Positions 39,601 through 50,106 of a DNA stretch of 64,000 nucleotides are shown here, one piece after another. Where the stretch lies: NCBI GenBank assembly GCA_019914995.1, contig CM034128.1:9641501-9705500 (forward strand), given 5' to 3'. The position numbers were made by a program, and so were the translations under genes. Source of the stretch: Acanthochlamys bracteata (Eukaryota > Streptophyta > Magnoliopsida > Pandanales > Velloziaceae). A model generated the notes under the pieces. It saw only the letters and a program-made list of their open reading frames with translations. It had not been told where the DNA came from and made no database searches. Within the stretch, counting starts at the first letter, position 1; every line of letters begins with the position of its first letter.

Positions 39601-41155
39601 GATGATTTGTCTGACTTGTTGGAAGATGTTGCTCAATTTCATTATGTGCATTTATCTAATGTTTGTATCTGCTGAAGGAATGCAAGAGAGTCTGCATCAT
39701 ACTATGATAGTGCATATAATGACTACATGATTAATTATTCAAGCTGCTCTTAATGATTATCCTAACCAATATTTCACTTTCGTGCAGGATGCTTATGGAG
39801 ACGGAACATTTTTTATAAAGACAGGTGGATCTGTTGATAAATTACAGCACAGACAGCAACACTATAACTCTTCTCTCCCTGCTGATTTTCTTGATTTATC
39901 ACTGCAAGTGAACTCTGAAGCAATTACATGTGGGGTTAATGGATTTAAGAGCATGCCGGAATTACCAAATAGTAACAACAATAAGATTTATGAGAACCAT
40001 TCTCTGGGCCAGGCTTTAGATGAGTTCTCATCTATGTCAAGTTACAAACAGACTGTTGACAATATCATGTCAGGACCGTTGGTGTTCAGAGAAATGGATG
40101 ACTCCTCGTTTGACAATTTCAGGAAGCAACCAGCTGATTGGTCAGAGGATGAGTTAGATTCTCTCTGGATTGGGGTACGGAGGCATGGAATTGACAATTG
40201 GAATTCTATGCTAAGGGATCCGAAATTATTGTTCTCAGAGATGAGGGTTGCAGAGGACCTGGCAGAGCGCTGGAAGTTAGAGCAAAGAAAGTTCTCCAAA
40301 AGCACACTCAATGAGCAAATGAGACTTAATAGAGCTTCACCTTATGCAGTTTTGAGTGATACAATGTCAGCGAAGAGATCGTCAAGAAATTATCATGGCC
40401 ATTATGCTGAGCGGCCTCCAGAATTTCAAAGGCACCCCACAGAAACTAGGCTCTCTCTTGGTGATGTGTATCTGCAGAAAGAGACTATACCCAAGAATAA
40501 TACTTTTCAATTGTCAGAGTTGGGCATTATGAATCTGCATCTTGGTGAAAGTCCTGAATTTCCTTCTCTAGTGGGTGGTGGTTTTTCAAGTAGTTGTATG
40601 TATCCAATGTCAAGGAACCAGATTCCGTCTAAAGGCTGTAGCATTGGTTGTCCTGGATCATCTAGATTGCAGAAGATTGGTGAAAGATTGACGACAGACC
40701 ATCAAGCTAGTGGTACACAATCAAGTGACATCCCTCATTGGCTCAAGGAAGCCGCTAGCATATCTTCTAAGTCAGGTGAATCCAGACTGGCTCGTGCTGC
40801 CCCTATAGAGGAGCACTCTACAAGCTTATTCAACAATGATCACCAGATTCTTACGCTCTTTTCTAGTGAACTCCTCGCTCCAAAAGGTTCCCGAAGACGA
40901 GGAATTTTAAAGAGGAGAACTCCAGCAGAGGGAAGGAGTGGAAGTGATGAACCAAGCCTGAGGTCAACACCCACTACTAATTCAACTCTGCATCAAAATC
41001 AGGTCAAGTGTTTGTTGGATAATGTTGGTCTCGATCAAACTTACCCAGTTGGTTTAAACAAGGAAAGGTCAGGCCCCAGCAAACCAACTGACTTGGTTGC
41101 TGTGGAGAATGATGAATCCTCTGAGGAAACTATATCTGATAGAACAGACCACTAG
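36601..41155 (+). CDS. PHD-finger and SANT/Myb-like protein related to CHR4-type remodelers, no helicase
   Basis: Six coding exons (36601-36783, 37476-37577, 37704-38411, 38710-38765, 38841-39384, 39788-41155) give 986 residues with consistent phases; the end of the first is ambiguous by one codon. Residues 63-103 form a complete C4HC3 PHD finger (C63, C66, C78, C81, H86, C89, C100, C103), a fold that in relatives reads histone H3 tails. A long low-complexity Ser/Asn-rich middle follows. Around 648-695, [18 protein letters not shown] and [15 protein letters not shown] match the SANT-like segment of plant CHR4/CHD3-type remodelers, and [10 protein letters not shown] nearer the C-terminus resembles another CHR4 tail motif. 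There are no chromodomains and no SNF2 ATPase. A nuclear chromatin-associated role is inferred. Function unknown; a truncated or diverged CHR4 relative is the best description. Confidence 0.85.
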
Positions 41156-43044
41156 GCTTTACTTTTAGCTAGCTTTTATAAGTAACTTAAAATTTTGAAT
41201 TTTTTATAATTCTCACCTGTACAGCGTTGCTGTGTATATGCAAGGCATGGCTTCGATTTATGTATTGCTGTTTTGCCTGGTCTGTTCATCTATGTTTGCT
41301 GCATTGTATGTGAAGCTTTCCCATCTTGCTTGCAGTAATCTAATTATAATGCCTCCGGAAAAAAATATTCTTTTTTCTTTTTAATTTTTCTAATATATAC
41401 GAAATCTAGAGGGTGTATTCCAGATTATTGGAAATTGCCATTCTTCAAAATTGTAATTCCTCCACCGTGCAAAAAAACTTTCTTCATAATGATGCTTTGT
41501 TTCTCTGGCATCTGTCTTTGCCCATTGCTCTTACCAAGCACGGTCTCCCACGAGTCACTTTGTAAGAACAAAGCTATCGTGCTTGAATACGCACAGGCTA
41601 CCGCTAGCTGCTATTTTTAGAGCCAAAAAAGAAAAGCAGAAGAAAATAGCTCAACGTTTTAAATGCCATTGGAAAGAGCACCAGAAAGCAATATTTACCT
41701 TGTTCATTACATGTAGAGAAGAGAATTATAGGTACCAATCAACTCAATGAACTTAACAGAATAAAACCGAAGGGCAGTGCATTCACGATGCACTTAACGA
41801 GCAACTTAGAATAAATAAACTGGTCCCAGATTAACAAGCAATCTACTTCACCACAACTCTATACAAGACTACGAGCTAAGCTCTTTGAAGCATGGTGCAA
41901 ACTGTTGAGTATTAAAAATGAATTAGATTAGTCGAATCTGGATAAAAAGACAGACAAAAAAATTGTTCACATACTTAGAGTTTATAGACCCATTGGCTTA
42001 AGCGTTTGTGCATTGAACTTTCTAATATATGCCCAGACCATTTAGTGAAATTTTTATTTTGGATTCGCTTCTCCAATTTTATATCTTTTCAATAAATGAT
42101 ATAAGAGCCAATAGTTAGGCTGTGCTCCAAACGACGAATCGTAAGTTATCAATCTCATTAGCAACATGATGAATTAGTTAAATATAGTGCGACTTTCATG
42201 AGCTCTGTATGATGAATGGTGATTCAGAATAAGTTAAGCTCCAGATGCTTTTGCTGCATGATAGCAGTGCTCGGGTAAAGAGAAAAAATGTGGACAACTC
42301 ATATTAAGAAAGATATTGTTGAGTATTAAGATGAATTGCATTATTCCTATATGGATAAAAGAATAAGCTAAAAGTTGTTCATACATTAGAAAATTTTTAG
42401 ACCCGTTGGCTTAAATTTTGAATTGTGAGCCTTTAGTATATGGGCAGGATCATTGAGTGAAATTTTTATCATGGATTATAGCTCCTCTAGTGTTCTATCT
42501 CCCACCAGAACAAGCACTAGGACATCTGACAATCATGCTGCTGGAAACCACCATGAAGCAGGATTTACGCAAGTTCTTGGTGGAACTTTAAACTGATCCA
42601 CAACTACAGAATCCATTTTCCTTTACGCTCGCCCGCTTTCTGGTTTTGCCCTTGACTATGGTAGAATTCTGTACCATATGCATTTAAACGAGTTGCGGTA
42701 AATAATGACAACCCATAAGTTCTGTGAAAACTTTGGCTGAGCTAGAAAAATACCACTTAAAAAAGGGTTGTAATGGTTGAAATAAACATATCAATACTAA
42801 ACATGAACTTCTGAATCCCAATAACAATAACCAGAGTACCACTATTTCTCTTGATTCTCCAGAAAATGGAGCAAATATTTGACCCCCAGAATCCAATCCT
42901 TCTATATCAGTTGGGAGTGGCAATCAAGATCTACAGCAAGACAGCTTACAACATGAATAGTGTCAAAATAGAGCCTGAGCAGACTCCAATGAGCTTTCCT
43001 GGCAGTCTTGAAGTGAGATGGTTTTAAGTGTCAAGAATTTCCCA
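41156..43044. other. Convergent intergenic region holding an LTR fossil
   Basis: Lies between the ends of the PHD/SANT gene and the DUF1644 gene. Apart from probable 3' untranslated sequence at both ends and the TRIM-like element at 41903-42505, I see no gene. The 61-residue reading frame near 41435 has no recognisable features. Confidence 0.6.
41903..42505 (+). mobile_element. Fossil TRIM-like LTR element
   Basis: Two diverged direct repeats of about 190 bp both begin TGTTGAGTATTAA (41903 and 42317) and share words such as GACCCATTGGCTTAA and GTGAAATTTTTAT. Just after the first lies TGATATAAGAGCCA (42097-42110), resembling the usual plant initiator-Met tRNA primer site TGGTATCAGAGCCA. The internal part is only about 200 bp, has a purine-rich run before the second repeat, and has no coding capacity. 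That fits a terminal-repeat retrotransposon in miniature. The repeats differ a good deal, so it is old and degraded. Confidence 0.55.
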
Positions 43045-44184
43045 TCACAAGCGGCCATCATTAATTCTGGTGGATCTTGTGATCCTTCGACGCCTCCTTG
43101 GTATCAGGATTGCAATATTTTCACCATCATTATCTTCATCATCATCACCACCATCATCAACATCGTCATCATCATGTGAAAGGCCTAACAAATTCTCACC
43201 CCATAAATGTCGTCCTCCAGGGGAACCCCTGCGCCTCCTCCGTCCTCTTGGTGATTGTCTCAACTCATCAAGGGGCCTGATTGGACTGCTGATCATATGG
43301 AACAGCAAGAATGTGCTCCAAAATGACCCGCTGGCTTCACCTGAGCTGCTGCTAGCATGATCATGCGATAGATCGCTTGTTGTATCGAGGACATAATCAC
43401 CCAGCACGACTGCTCCAGGCATAGCTGATCGAATGGCACTCAGAATGTCACCGTACTCCTGCTGATGTTCTAGACGTCTCCAGGAACGCTGCCTCAGAGG
43501 ATCCACATTTCCAGGTCTTGTTGTGGGATGAACTCTCCTCGCATGCCTGCGTAGCTCCAGATAGTTGCCTGAGAAGGAGCATGACTCCCTCGAGCAGCTC
43601 CTCAGTTTCAGGTCCCAGTAGTGCCTTGCTTCTTTGACAATCATCCAGCCCATCACACTTCCTCGGCATAAAGGGCACTTCAAGCAGGTTTGATTTGATG
43701 GAGTTCGCTCTGCCATAGGCCCATCACTGCTCCTTTCCTCTTCATTAGTTCCTGGTAGTTGATCGTTATTGTTCTCTTCCAGTGCTTCCAATAAGCTTAC
43801 AGCGATTTCCTCACTGTTCTCATCCAAATTATAGTCTTCAAGCGTCTCTACTAGGTTCCTTCTCATCATCGGACCCCTGATGAATGACTCAAGGGTATCA
43901 GAAGTCCTCTGGCCACTTCCTTCAATAGTTCTATCACTAGAAGGTCTGACCTCTGAAGAATCTTCTCTCATTTTCTTAAAACGATCCAAGCAATTAGAAT
44001 GTCTGTAGCTTGTGTCGCATATATAAGATCTGCATCCCTTTTCATGAGAGCTGCATATAAGCAGGATGGCATTATGAGGATGCTCCATGCAGATTGGGCA
44101 TGATATCTCATCCCATTCCTTGTGCCGAGAAGTGGTTTCTGCACAATCTAGTGCAGTTCCTTTGAGGTCTGTCATTGTCATCAA
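43045..44184 (-). CDS. DUF1644 zinc-finger protein
   Basis: A single uninterrupted coding exon of 379 residues. The N-terminal part holds the family's cysteine-rich module: CPICMEHPHNAILLIC and CRSYICDTSYRHSNCLDRF at about 29-68. A second module follows: CPLCRGSVMGW, then a C2H2-like segment (CSRESCSF, LRRHARRVHP), then RQRSWRRLEHQQEYGDILSAIR. These order and spacing features match the plant DUF1644 family, some of whose rice members are linked to salt and ABA responses; the biochemical function is not known. The C-terminus has an unusual acidic run of Asp followed by RRRRR, a possible nuclear signal. The start is the first Met of the open frame. The long upstream region to about 45.7 kb may contain a leader intron. 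Confidence 0.9.
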   Translation of the reverse strand: MMTMTDLKGTALDCAETTSRHKEWDEISCPICMEHPHNAILLICSSHEKGCRSYICDTSYRHSNCLDRFKKMREDSSEVRPSSDRTIEGSGQRTSDTLESFIRGPMMRRNLVETLEDYNLDENSEEIAVSLLEALEENNNDQLPGTNEEERSSDGPMAERTPSNQTCLKCPLCRGSVMGWMIVKEARHYWDLKLRSCSRESCSFSGNYLELRRHARRVHPTTRPGNVDPLRQRSWRRLEHQQEYGDILSAIRSAMPGAVVLGDYVLDTTSDLSHDHASSSSGEASGSFWSTFLLFHMISSPIRPLDELRQSPRGRRRRRGSPGGRHLWGENLLGLSHDDDDVDDGGDDDEDNDGENIAILIPRRRRRITRSTRINDGRL

Positions 44185-46380
44185 TTTATATAACTCGACT
44201 AGACTTCCAGACTACAAGAATATTCTGCACCATGTAATGTTTAAGATATAAATGAAAGCTCATTATGTAATTACACACCCATACAGGAAAAAAATTAAGT
44301 TCATATTTTCCACACAATTTATTCTGAAAAACAAAGATCTACAACCAAGGCATAAAGGATATATGTCGAGATCCTAGTTACGTGGTACTTAATACACAGA
44401 GTAGTCCTTTGACTTAGACATTTCCTCATGGCTAAGTCTTCAAAGCAACAGAAAGTATCATTCAGTATCCAGTCTCCAAAAAATAGAAGATATTTTTAAA
44501 GGCTATTTATCTCTCATTCAATTGAACACAGAACATAATGTCTCATTATATTACTACATCTGAGCTTGGTGCCTAAATTCTTCTCAAAGGCAAGTCTTCT
44601 TTGACATTCAAGCACATTAGGAAAATAATGGGTACACTTCCTAAGGATGGTCAGTACTAGAAAGCTATTTCAAGCTAAGAATGGTTGGTACTAAGGTCAC
44701 TGAGCATACCAACTAAAACAGCTTATCACAATAAGCTAGAAGCTAAAGGTTTCAGAGTTCAAACAAGCACTAGATCACGTCCATAATTCTTACAACTTGA
44801 CATGCATAGTATAACGACTAGATCTGATGCATTAAAACTAGAATCCAGCACATTTTGACAGTATCTAAAAATCTTTTTGTCATACTCAAATGAATGAACA
44901 AGTCCACATACACAACTCTTCCGTTAAACTTTTGATGAGGATATACTTGAAAGCAAGAATTCATGAACGTTTTGCAGATGATAAGGACAAAGAAACACCA
45001 GACCTTAACTGATTACATAAATCATTAAACACTTCTCATCTAGCAATAACAACAAGAAATTCCAAATCCGTTCCTACAAGAAACAAAACTGATCTGAGGT
45101 CGCCTTATATTAGCAGAAGCAATGTTTTACACCGAGATCCCAAATTCAAAACAGTAAGTCATCAAAGTAGCAAGTTTAAGCTAGCAAAATCCTTCTTTTA
45201 GCACCCCAAAAAAAAACCAAAATTATACTCAAATTTAAGGCAAACAAATAGATGAATCTATTAAGCAATCCACTATTATCTCCCCAAAATTTCAATTTTT
45301 GGGAAAGGAAATTCAACTTAATAAATATTTTTCTACTAGAAACAAACATAAAAATACCTGAACTAATCACAGCAGCTAATTTCAGCTACCAAAAATCTTC
45401 TTTGCAGAAGGAAAAAACATCAAAGGGGCACTTATAATCAACAAATTACTTAAAAACAAAACCAAAAAAGAGAGACAAAGATCTACAAGCAGAAAATTCA
45501 AACTGAAGATATCTAGCTAAGGTAAAAATTAATCCAAATAAACATTTATCTACCTCGTTTCTTATCACTATTGTTTGCTTTTCCAGATGATGAAATAAAC
45601 AAAAAATAAACAAATAAATAAATAAATAAGAAGAATGGTGAAGCCTTTTGAAGGACAGATATTGAAGAATAAGAGAGAGAGCTACTTGAATGTAGTAGAA
45701 ATAAATGGAGTAATAAAAATGTTGTTTGCGGTATTGGGTCAATTTGTTGGGCTATTAACTGGTAAAGCGAGCCGACCTCCATGGCCCATTCACAGTAGCT
45801 GCTTTTAAATTAACGCTCTTAAATTATAACCCAAAGGTCAGGATTTGACTTTGATCAGCCTTTTGGAATCCTGGTCTTTTTAGCCCAGCTCAGAGGACGC
45901 ACTGATGCAGAACTGCAGTTAGGGGTAAATCACAATCTTTAAGTTTACCTTATTAAAAAGCTGTTTTACAATTTCATTCTATAAAATTTTTAATTTATAA
46001 TTTTTAATAAATTTTTATAAGATTTATACAATTCATTTAAAACTTAAAAAATATAAAAAATTATATTTAATAAGATGCTCTTATTGTTTATTTCTATTTT
46101 TATATTTTAAATTAAAATAGTAGAATTTATTTATCAAAATAAAATAAAAATATTTTTATTTTAAAAAACTTATTTTATAAGCACAAAGCTAAGAATATCA
46201 GATGAATTAGATAAAAGAAAAAAAAAGAAGCTGCTGCTGTGAGAAAATTACGTCTTGTGCAGTGGGCCTGATCCTTTCAGCATAACTAAAGCCTAATCGA
46301 GCTGTTAAAGCCTAGTCCATTGTAATCAATCCTCAAGCCCAATTAACTCTCCACCCAATATCTATCATGGTCTTTCTATT
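44185..46380. other. Upstream region of the DUF1644 gene and AT-rich DNA
   Basis: A leader exon and leader intron of the DUF1644 gene probably occupy part of this stretch. GA-rich and TAAA-rich leader-like sequence sits at about 45590-45700 on the minus strand side. From about 45940 to 46170 the DNA is nearly pure A/T runs, similar to the MITE-like blocks elsewhere. No coding gene seen. Confidence 0.4.
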
Positions 46381-49300
46381 TTTCTGCGCAACTCCGCTGT
46401 GACAAATCTCCGGTCTCTTTCTACTCTCTTTTTAAAAAATTTTGAAGAATCGTAGAGGTGTTAGCGAGAAAACTGGTTTCGATATCTCCACCAAAACTAC
46501 TGCAGCGGTTAACGGTTTACATTTTGTTGTTGTTTTGTTCTGATTGAATTCTTCTTATTGACTACCTTGCTTTACCATGTTTTTTTTTATGTTTCTGTCG
46601 AAGCAGGCGTTTGTTGAGTTCTTCAAATACGAAGCAGACGATCAGTGGCGATAGAAAGAGTTTGTTCCGAAGGAAGCAATACCTGTTGTGCTGCTTAGTC
46701 TCACCGGCTGTGTTGCTTTTAAGTGTTCTTAATGATCTCGCGATCTTCCATGGCTGTACAACGTATCTCAGTCTAGTTACCTGTTTTAGTTTTTTTCTCT
46801 CGTGCTTTACTTTAGTTGCTTCATATAATTCACCCTGGTTTGTTCTCAATAGTTCAATCTCAAAATTGCAAATGCTACTTCAGATAAGTTCCAATCCTTG
46901 TACCAAACTCTGTAAGTTCCAAAATTACAAATGCTACTTCAGATAAGTTCCAAGCCTTCTACCAAATGTTCAATGACCTCATGATCTTTGCTCAGCATTG
47001 TAGTCCAGATTGGTGCAATTCACTTATGCATAGAACATTACTAAAAATTTTCAGTAGTTAGCTTTAGTTCTGTTAATTGGTCCTGCAACACCACAAAGAC
47101 AGTTTTATGATTGCGAATCTAGTTGAACCTTCCATAGGTAGATTTTGTTAGTGTGACTGCAGTAGCTTTGGAATGCATTTTAAATTTCATGGTTGTTCTG
47201 GTAGGATGTTCATGAAGCAGAAATAGAATTTGTTATCTGTGTTCAAGGACTTAATGTGGATGGAAGTTTTTGCATATTTGATGTGGCTCTTGATTACTTG
47301 ATGGTGTGCACTGCCTTCTTGAGTTTCCTTTGTTTCAAGTGGATTTTCACTAAACCAAAAAAAGTCGCTTGCTAGTGCCTATATATAACCATGCATGTCG
47401 GAGATATTAGAGGAAAATGGTATAATTATACACAATTTGGTATGCCTCTTAATGTGCAAACCCTATCTGTACTGCTACAGAAAGTTTCATGTGTTTTCAT
47501 CTTACTTATAAGTGAGAAGATGGATCGTCGTTCATTGAGGTCTTTGGTAAGCTTTCTGGTTCAATCTTTTGTTAGTTCTGTTCCCTTTGTGTGGAATATG
47601 CTCTAGTAGAATACTTTAGTGTCTAATTTTCTTCATCAGTATATTATCAATAGCTACCAGTTTCTCAATATTTACATGTTTCTCTCATTTTATAGACGCT
47701 GTTGGTGAGCCAACTATCAGGGGACTGTGGTATAATGCAATTCTTGCACTAGGTCATAGGACGCATTCTGTATCCCGCACATTTCCTGTATCTGGAAGGA
47801 TCAGAAAGTTGTCAGTTTAAAGCTATTCGAACAGCAGATTAGTATGCTTTTATTGTGCTAAGCATGTTGTGAATGTTAAAACTTGAACAAGTAGCCTTTT
47901 CCAAATTTTTACTGGTTTTAATAGACTTGATACCTATTTGAAAAACATTACTACATGTAAGCATGCTGTTGGTGCAGTTACAAATTCTTAGGATAAAAGC
48001 TAGAAATAGTGAAATGATTGGTCTTTCCAGCAGAAGCAAATGCCCTTTATGGGTGCAAACATTCTTAAGATTGTTATCAGAGGTGGCCATCCAAGTTATA
48101 TGTAAACTAAATGTCAAAATATCATAGGCAGCTTGTGAAGCAAAACTGTAAACAATTGACAGGCTCACAATAAGAACATCTAAAGCAATAGTTTCTGTAT
48201 TTGTGATAGAACAAAAGTGAAACAACTTATATGTGCTATTTATATGCTTGTTCAATTACCTGCTGCAGAGGATAGTTGGGTTTCTTTCTTAAGGCATCAT
48301 GATTGGATATATTGATCCTGGATGCTCTCCTGTTTGTATCGTCCAATGCTAGATCAAACCAAACATTGAGAACCAGTGTCACTGATAACACGTCTACCGC
48401 AAACTCCATGGTGGATTGTAAATTTTGCAAATGTCCAGAAGCCAGAACTACAGGTCACTGAATTGTTTTATCCAGCACCTCTGGCTGAGTTTCCTTATCC
48501 AACAGATGGTGCTAAAATAAGTGTTCTGAAAGTAGCCACTTGAAATGCGGATTTGGTTTATCTTGTATAATGACATCCACTAAGAGTAGATAGACTGGAC
48601 TATACAACGAGTTGATCATGTCCATTGTCTGGTCCTACGCGTATTTGATTGGAACGTCAAGGTATATAATGTGATGTCACATGGCTGTATCTTTTTATGA
48701 ACTGAAATCCCGTTATACTTAGGCCACATGATGATCTTCTATATATATAATGATATCTTGAGAGACATTATGCATAGGACTTGTCTTTTGAATCTGCATG
48801 TGTGGAACCATTGTCTTGTTATGAAGACCAATTGTTGGGCCGTCTGTAATAATGGTTGCTGGTTGGCCAACTAATTTTTTCTCGATGAACACCTAGAAAC
48901 TAGCTAGTTCATTTGCACAAGTCTTTGGATAACAAATGCCAGCCCCTATTGCCCATGACTCCATTACTGCAGCTTACGAATTTGCATTTACTCCTGGAGT
49001 GGACTTCATCAACCTCTATATCTGTCCTTACTTGTATTACATCTTTATATGAGGGAATGATGAGTGGGACTAGTTATTCCAGGATTGATATTGTTATCAG
49101 TGATAACATTAAGTTCGACAGGTAATGGCATAGTAATGACTCTTGGATGATAGCTTAAAAAGGCTCTTATGAGCTTTTTAACTTGCAAGTTTTGAGTTTC
49201 TTTTTACAATTTTTGGTGAAAGAGTGCACATCTTTAGTTTCTCAGGGAATGCTTATCTGCTGTGTCTTTCAAGCTAACTCGTACCAGTTGTTGAAGGAAA

Positions 49301-50000
49301 TCTGAGTTACATGCAGTATCGTTTTGGAATAGTTTGTATTAGTTGCTGGCAATTTTTAAGCTCATCTGTAAAAGACTGCAGAACATATATGGTCGGAGAA
49401 GCAGTTGCAGTTGTGCTTGCTTCAGCGGAATCCTGCACAGATTGCGAGTCGGTAACATAAATGTTGCCAAAAAGAATCAACATCAGTAAAGGAAACAGTT
49501 TTCGAAACTTTCTAGGCAAGTACATTATTATTTCCCCTCTGATATACGAGCTTTCTCGGCCGTGCATTCGGTGTGAGCATTGAATCTGATTCATGTTCAC
49601 TCGAACTAGAAATGAGATGATGATGATTGATACTGTTGCGCTCTAAATGCGTTGTATATTGTATGCATGAATGACAACTCAGTCCAGTAATGTTGTACTG
49701 GAAAACATTGTAGTATTGCTATCTTTATGTTTTAACTCCATTTTCTGCTGGCAATTGGCAAATAATTTGCATCTATAAGTTGTTTCCATGAAATGTCATC
49801 GTCGATGGACGCTCGATAAATGTTCTAAAAGGGAGATAGGTGCGTTACCTACAACATGGTCCAGTCGCAATATGCCGAGGAAAAATATTTAACCTACTAC
49901 ACCTTCCTCTCATTAACTTCTCACTCGCTCTCTGTTACACCATTAAAAACCTCCTACTCTTCAACGCTTCACTGCTCTGCTCTATACTGAAACTGCACCA
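46381..50000. other. Unassigned 3.6-kb stretch, possibly a non-coding or decayed gene
   Basis: The base composition is like transcribed plant DNA (T-rich introns, occasional GT/AG pairs) rather than the AT-rich spacers, yet no reading frame is recognisable on either strand. Weak candidates are a 97-residue minus-strand frame at 49307-49600 (a hydrophobic stretch LFPLLMLILFG followed by a Ser/Thr/Ala-rich segment) and a plus-strand frame at 46611-46946. A non-coding RNA, a decayed gene or a small secreted protein are all possible. The end of this stretch must contain the 4CL-like promoter. Confidence 0.35.
46861..46978. repeat. 59-bp tandem duplication
   Basis: Two copies starting at 46861 and 46920 share CAAAATTRCAAATGCTACTT and the following CAGATAAGTTCCAA, with a few differences towards the end of each. 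It lies inside the unassigned stretch. Confidence 0.9.
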
Positions 50001-50106
50001 CTGCTTCTGAATCTCTGCTAGATCTTCCATTACAGTTCTTATTCCCAACTACCACCAACAGAAACACAAACAAATCCAACCAAATCAATCAACAACAAAA
50101 CCAGCA

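Noticed and set aside
47521-47800. Possible two-exon small gene starting MDRRSLRSL
   Set aside because: The natural GT-AG join runs into a stop after 27 residues, and the more protein-like downstream frame is out of phase.
48937-49055. Short plus-strand frame starting MPAPIAHDSITAAYEF
   Set aside because: Looks orderly but is under 40 residues, isolated and unmatched.
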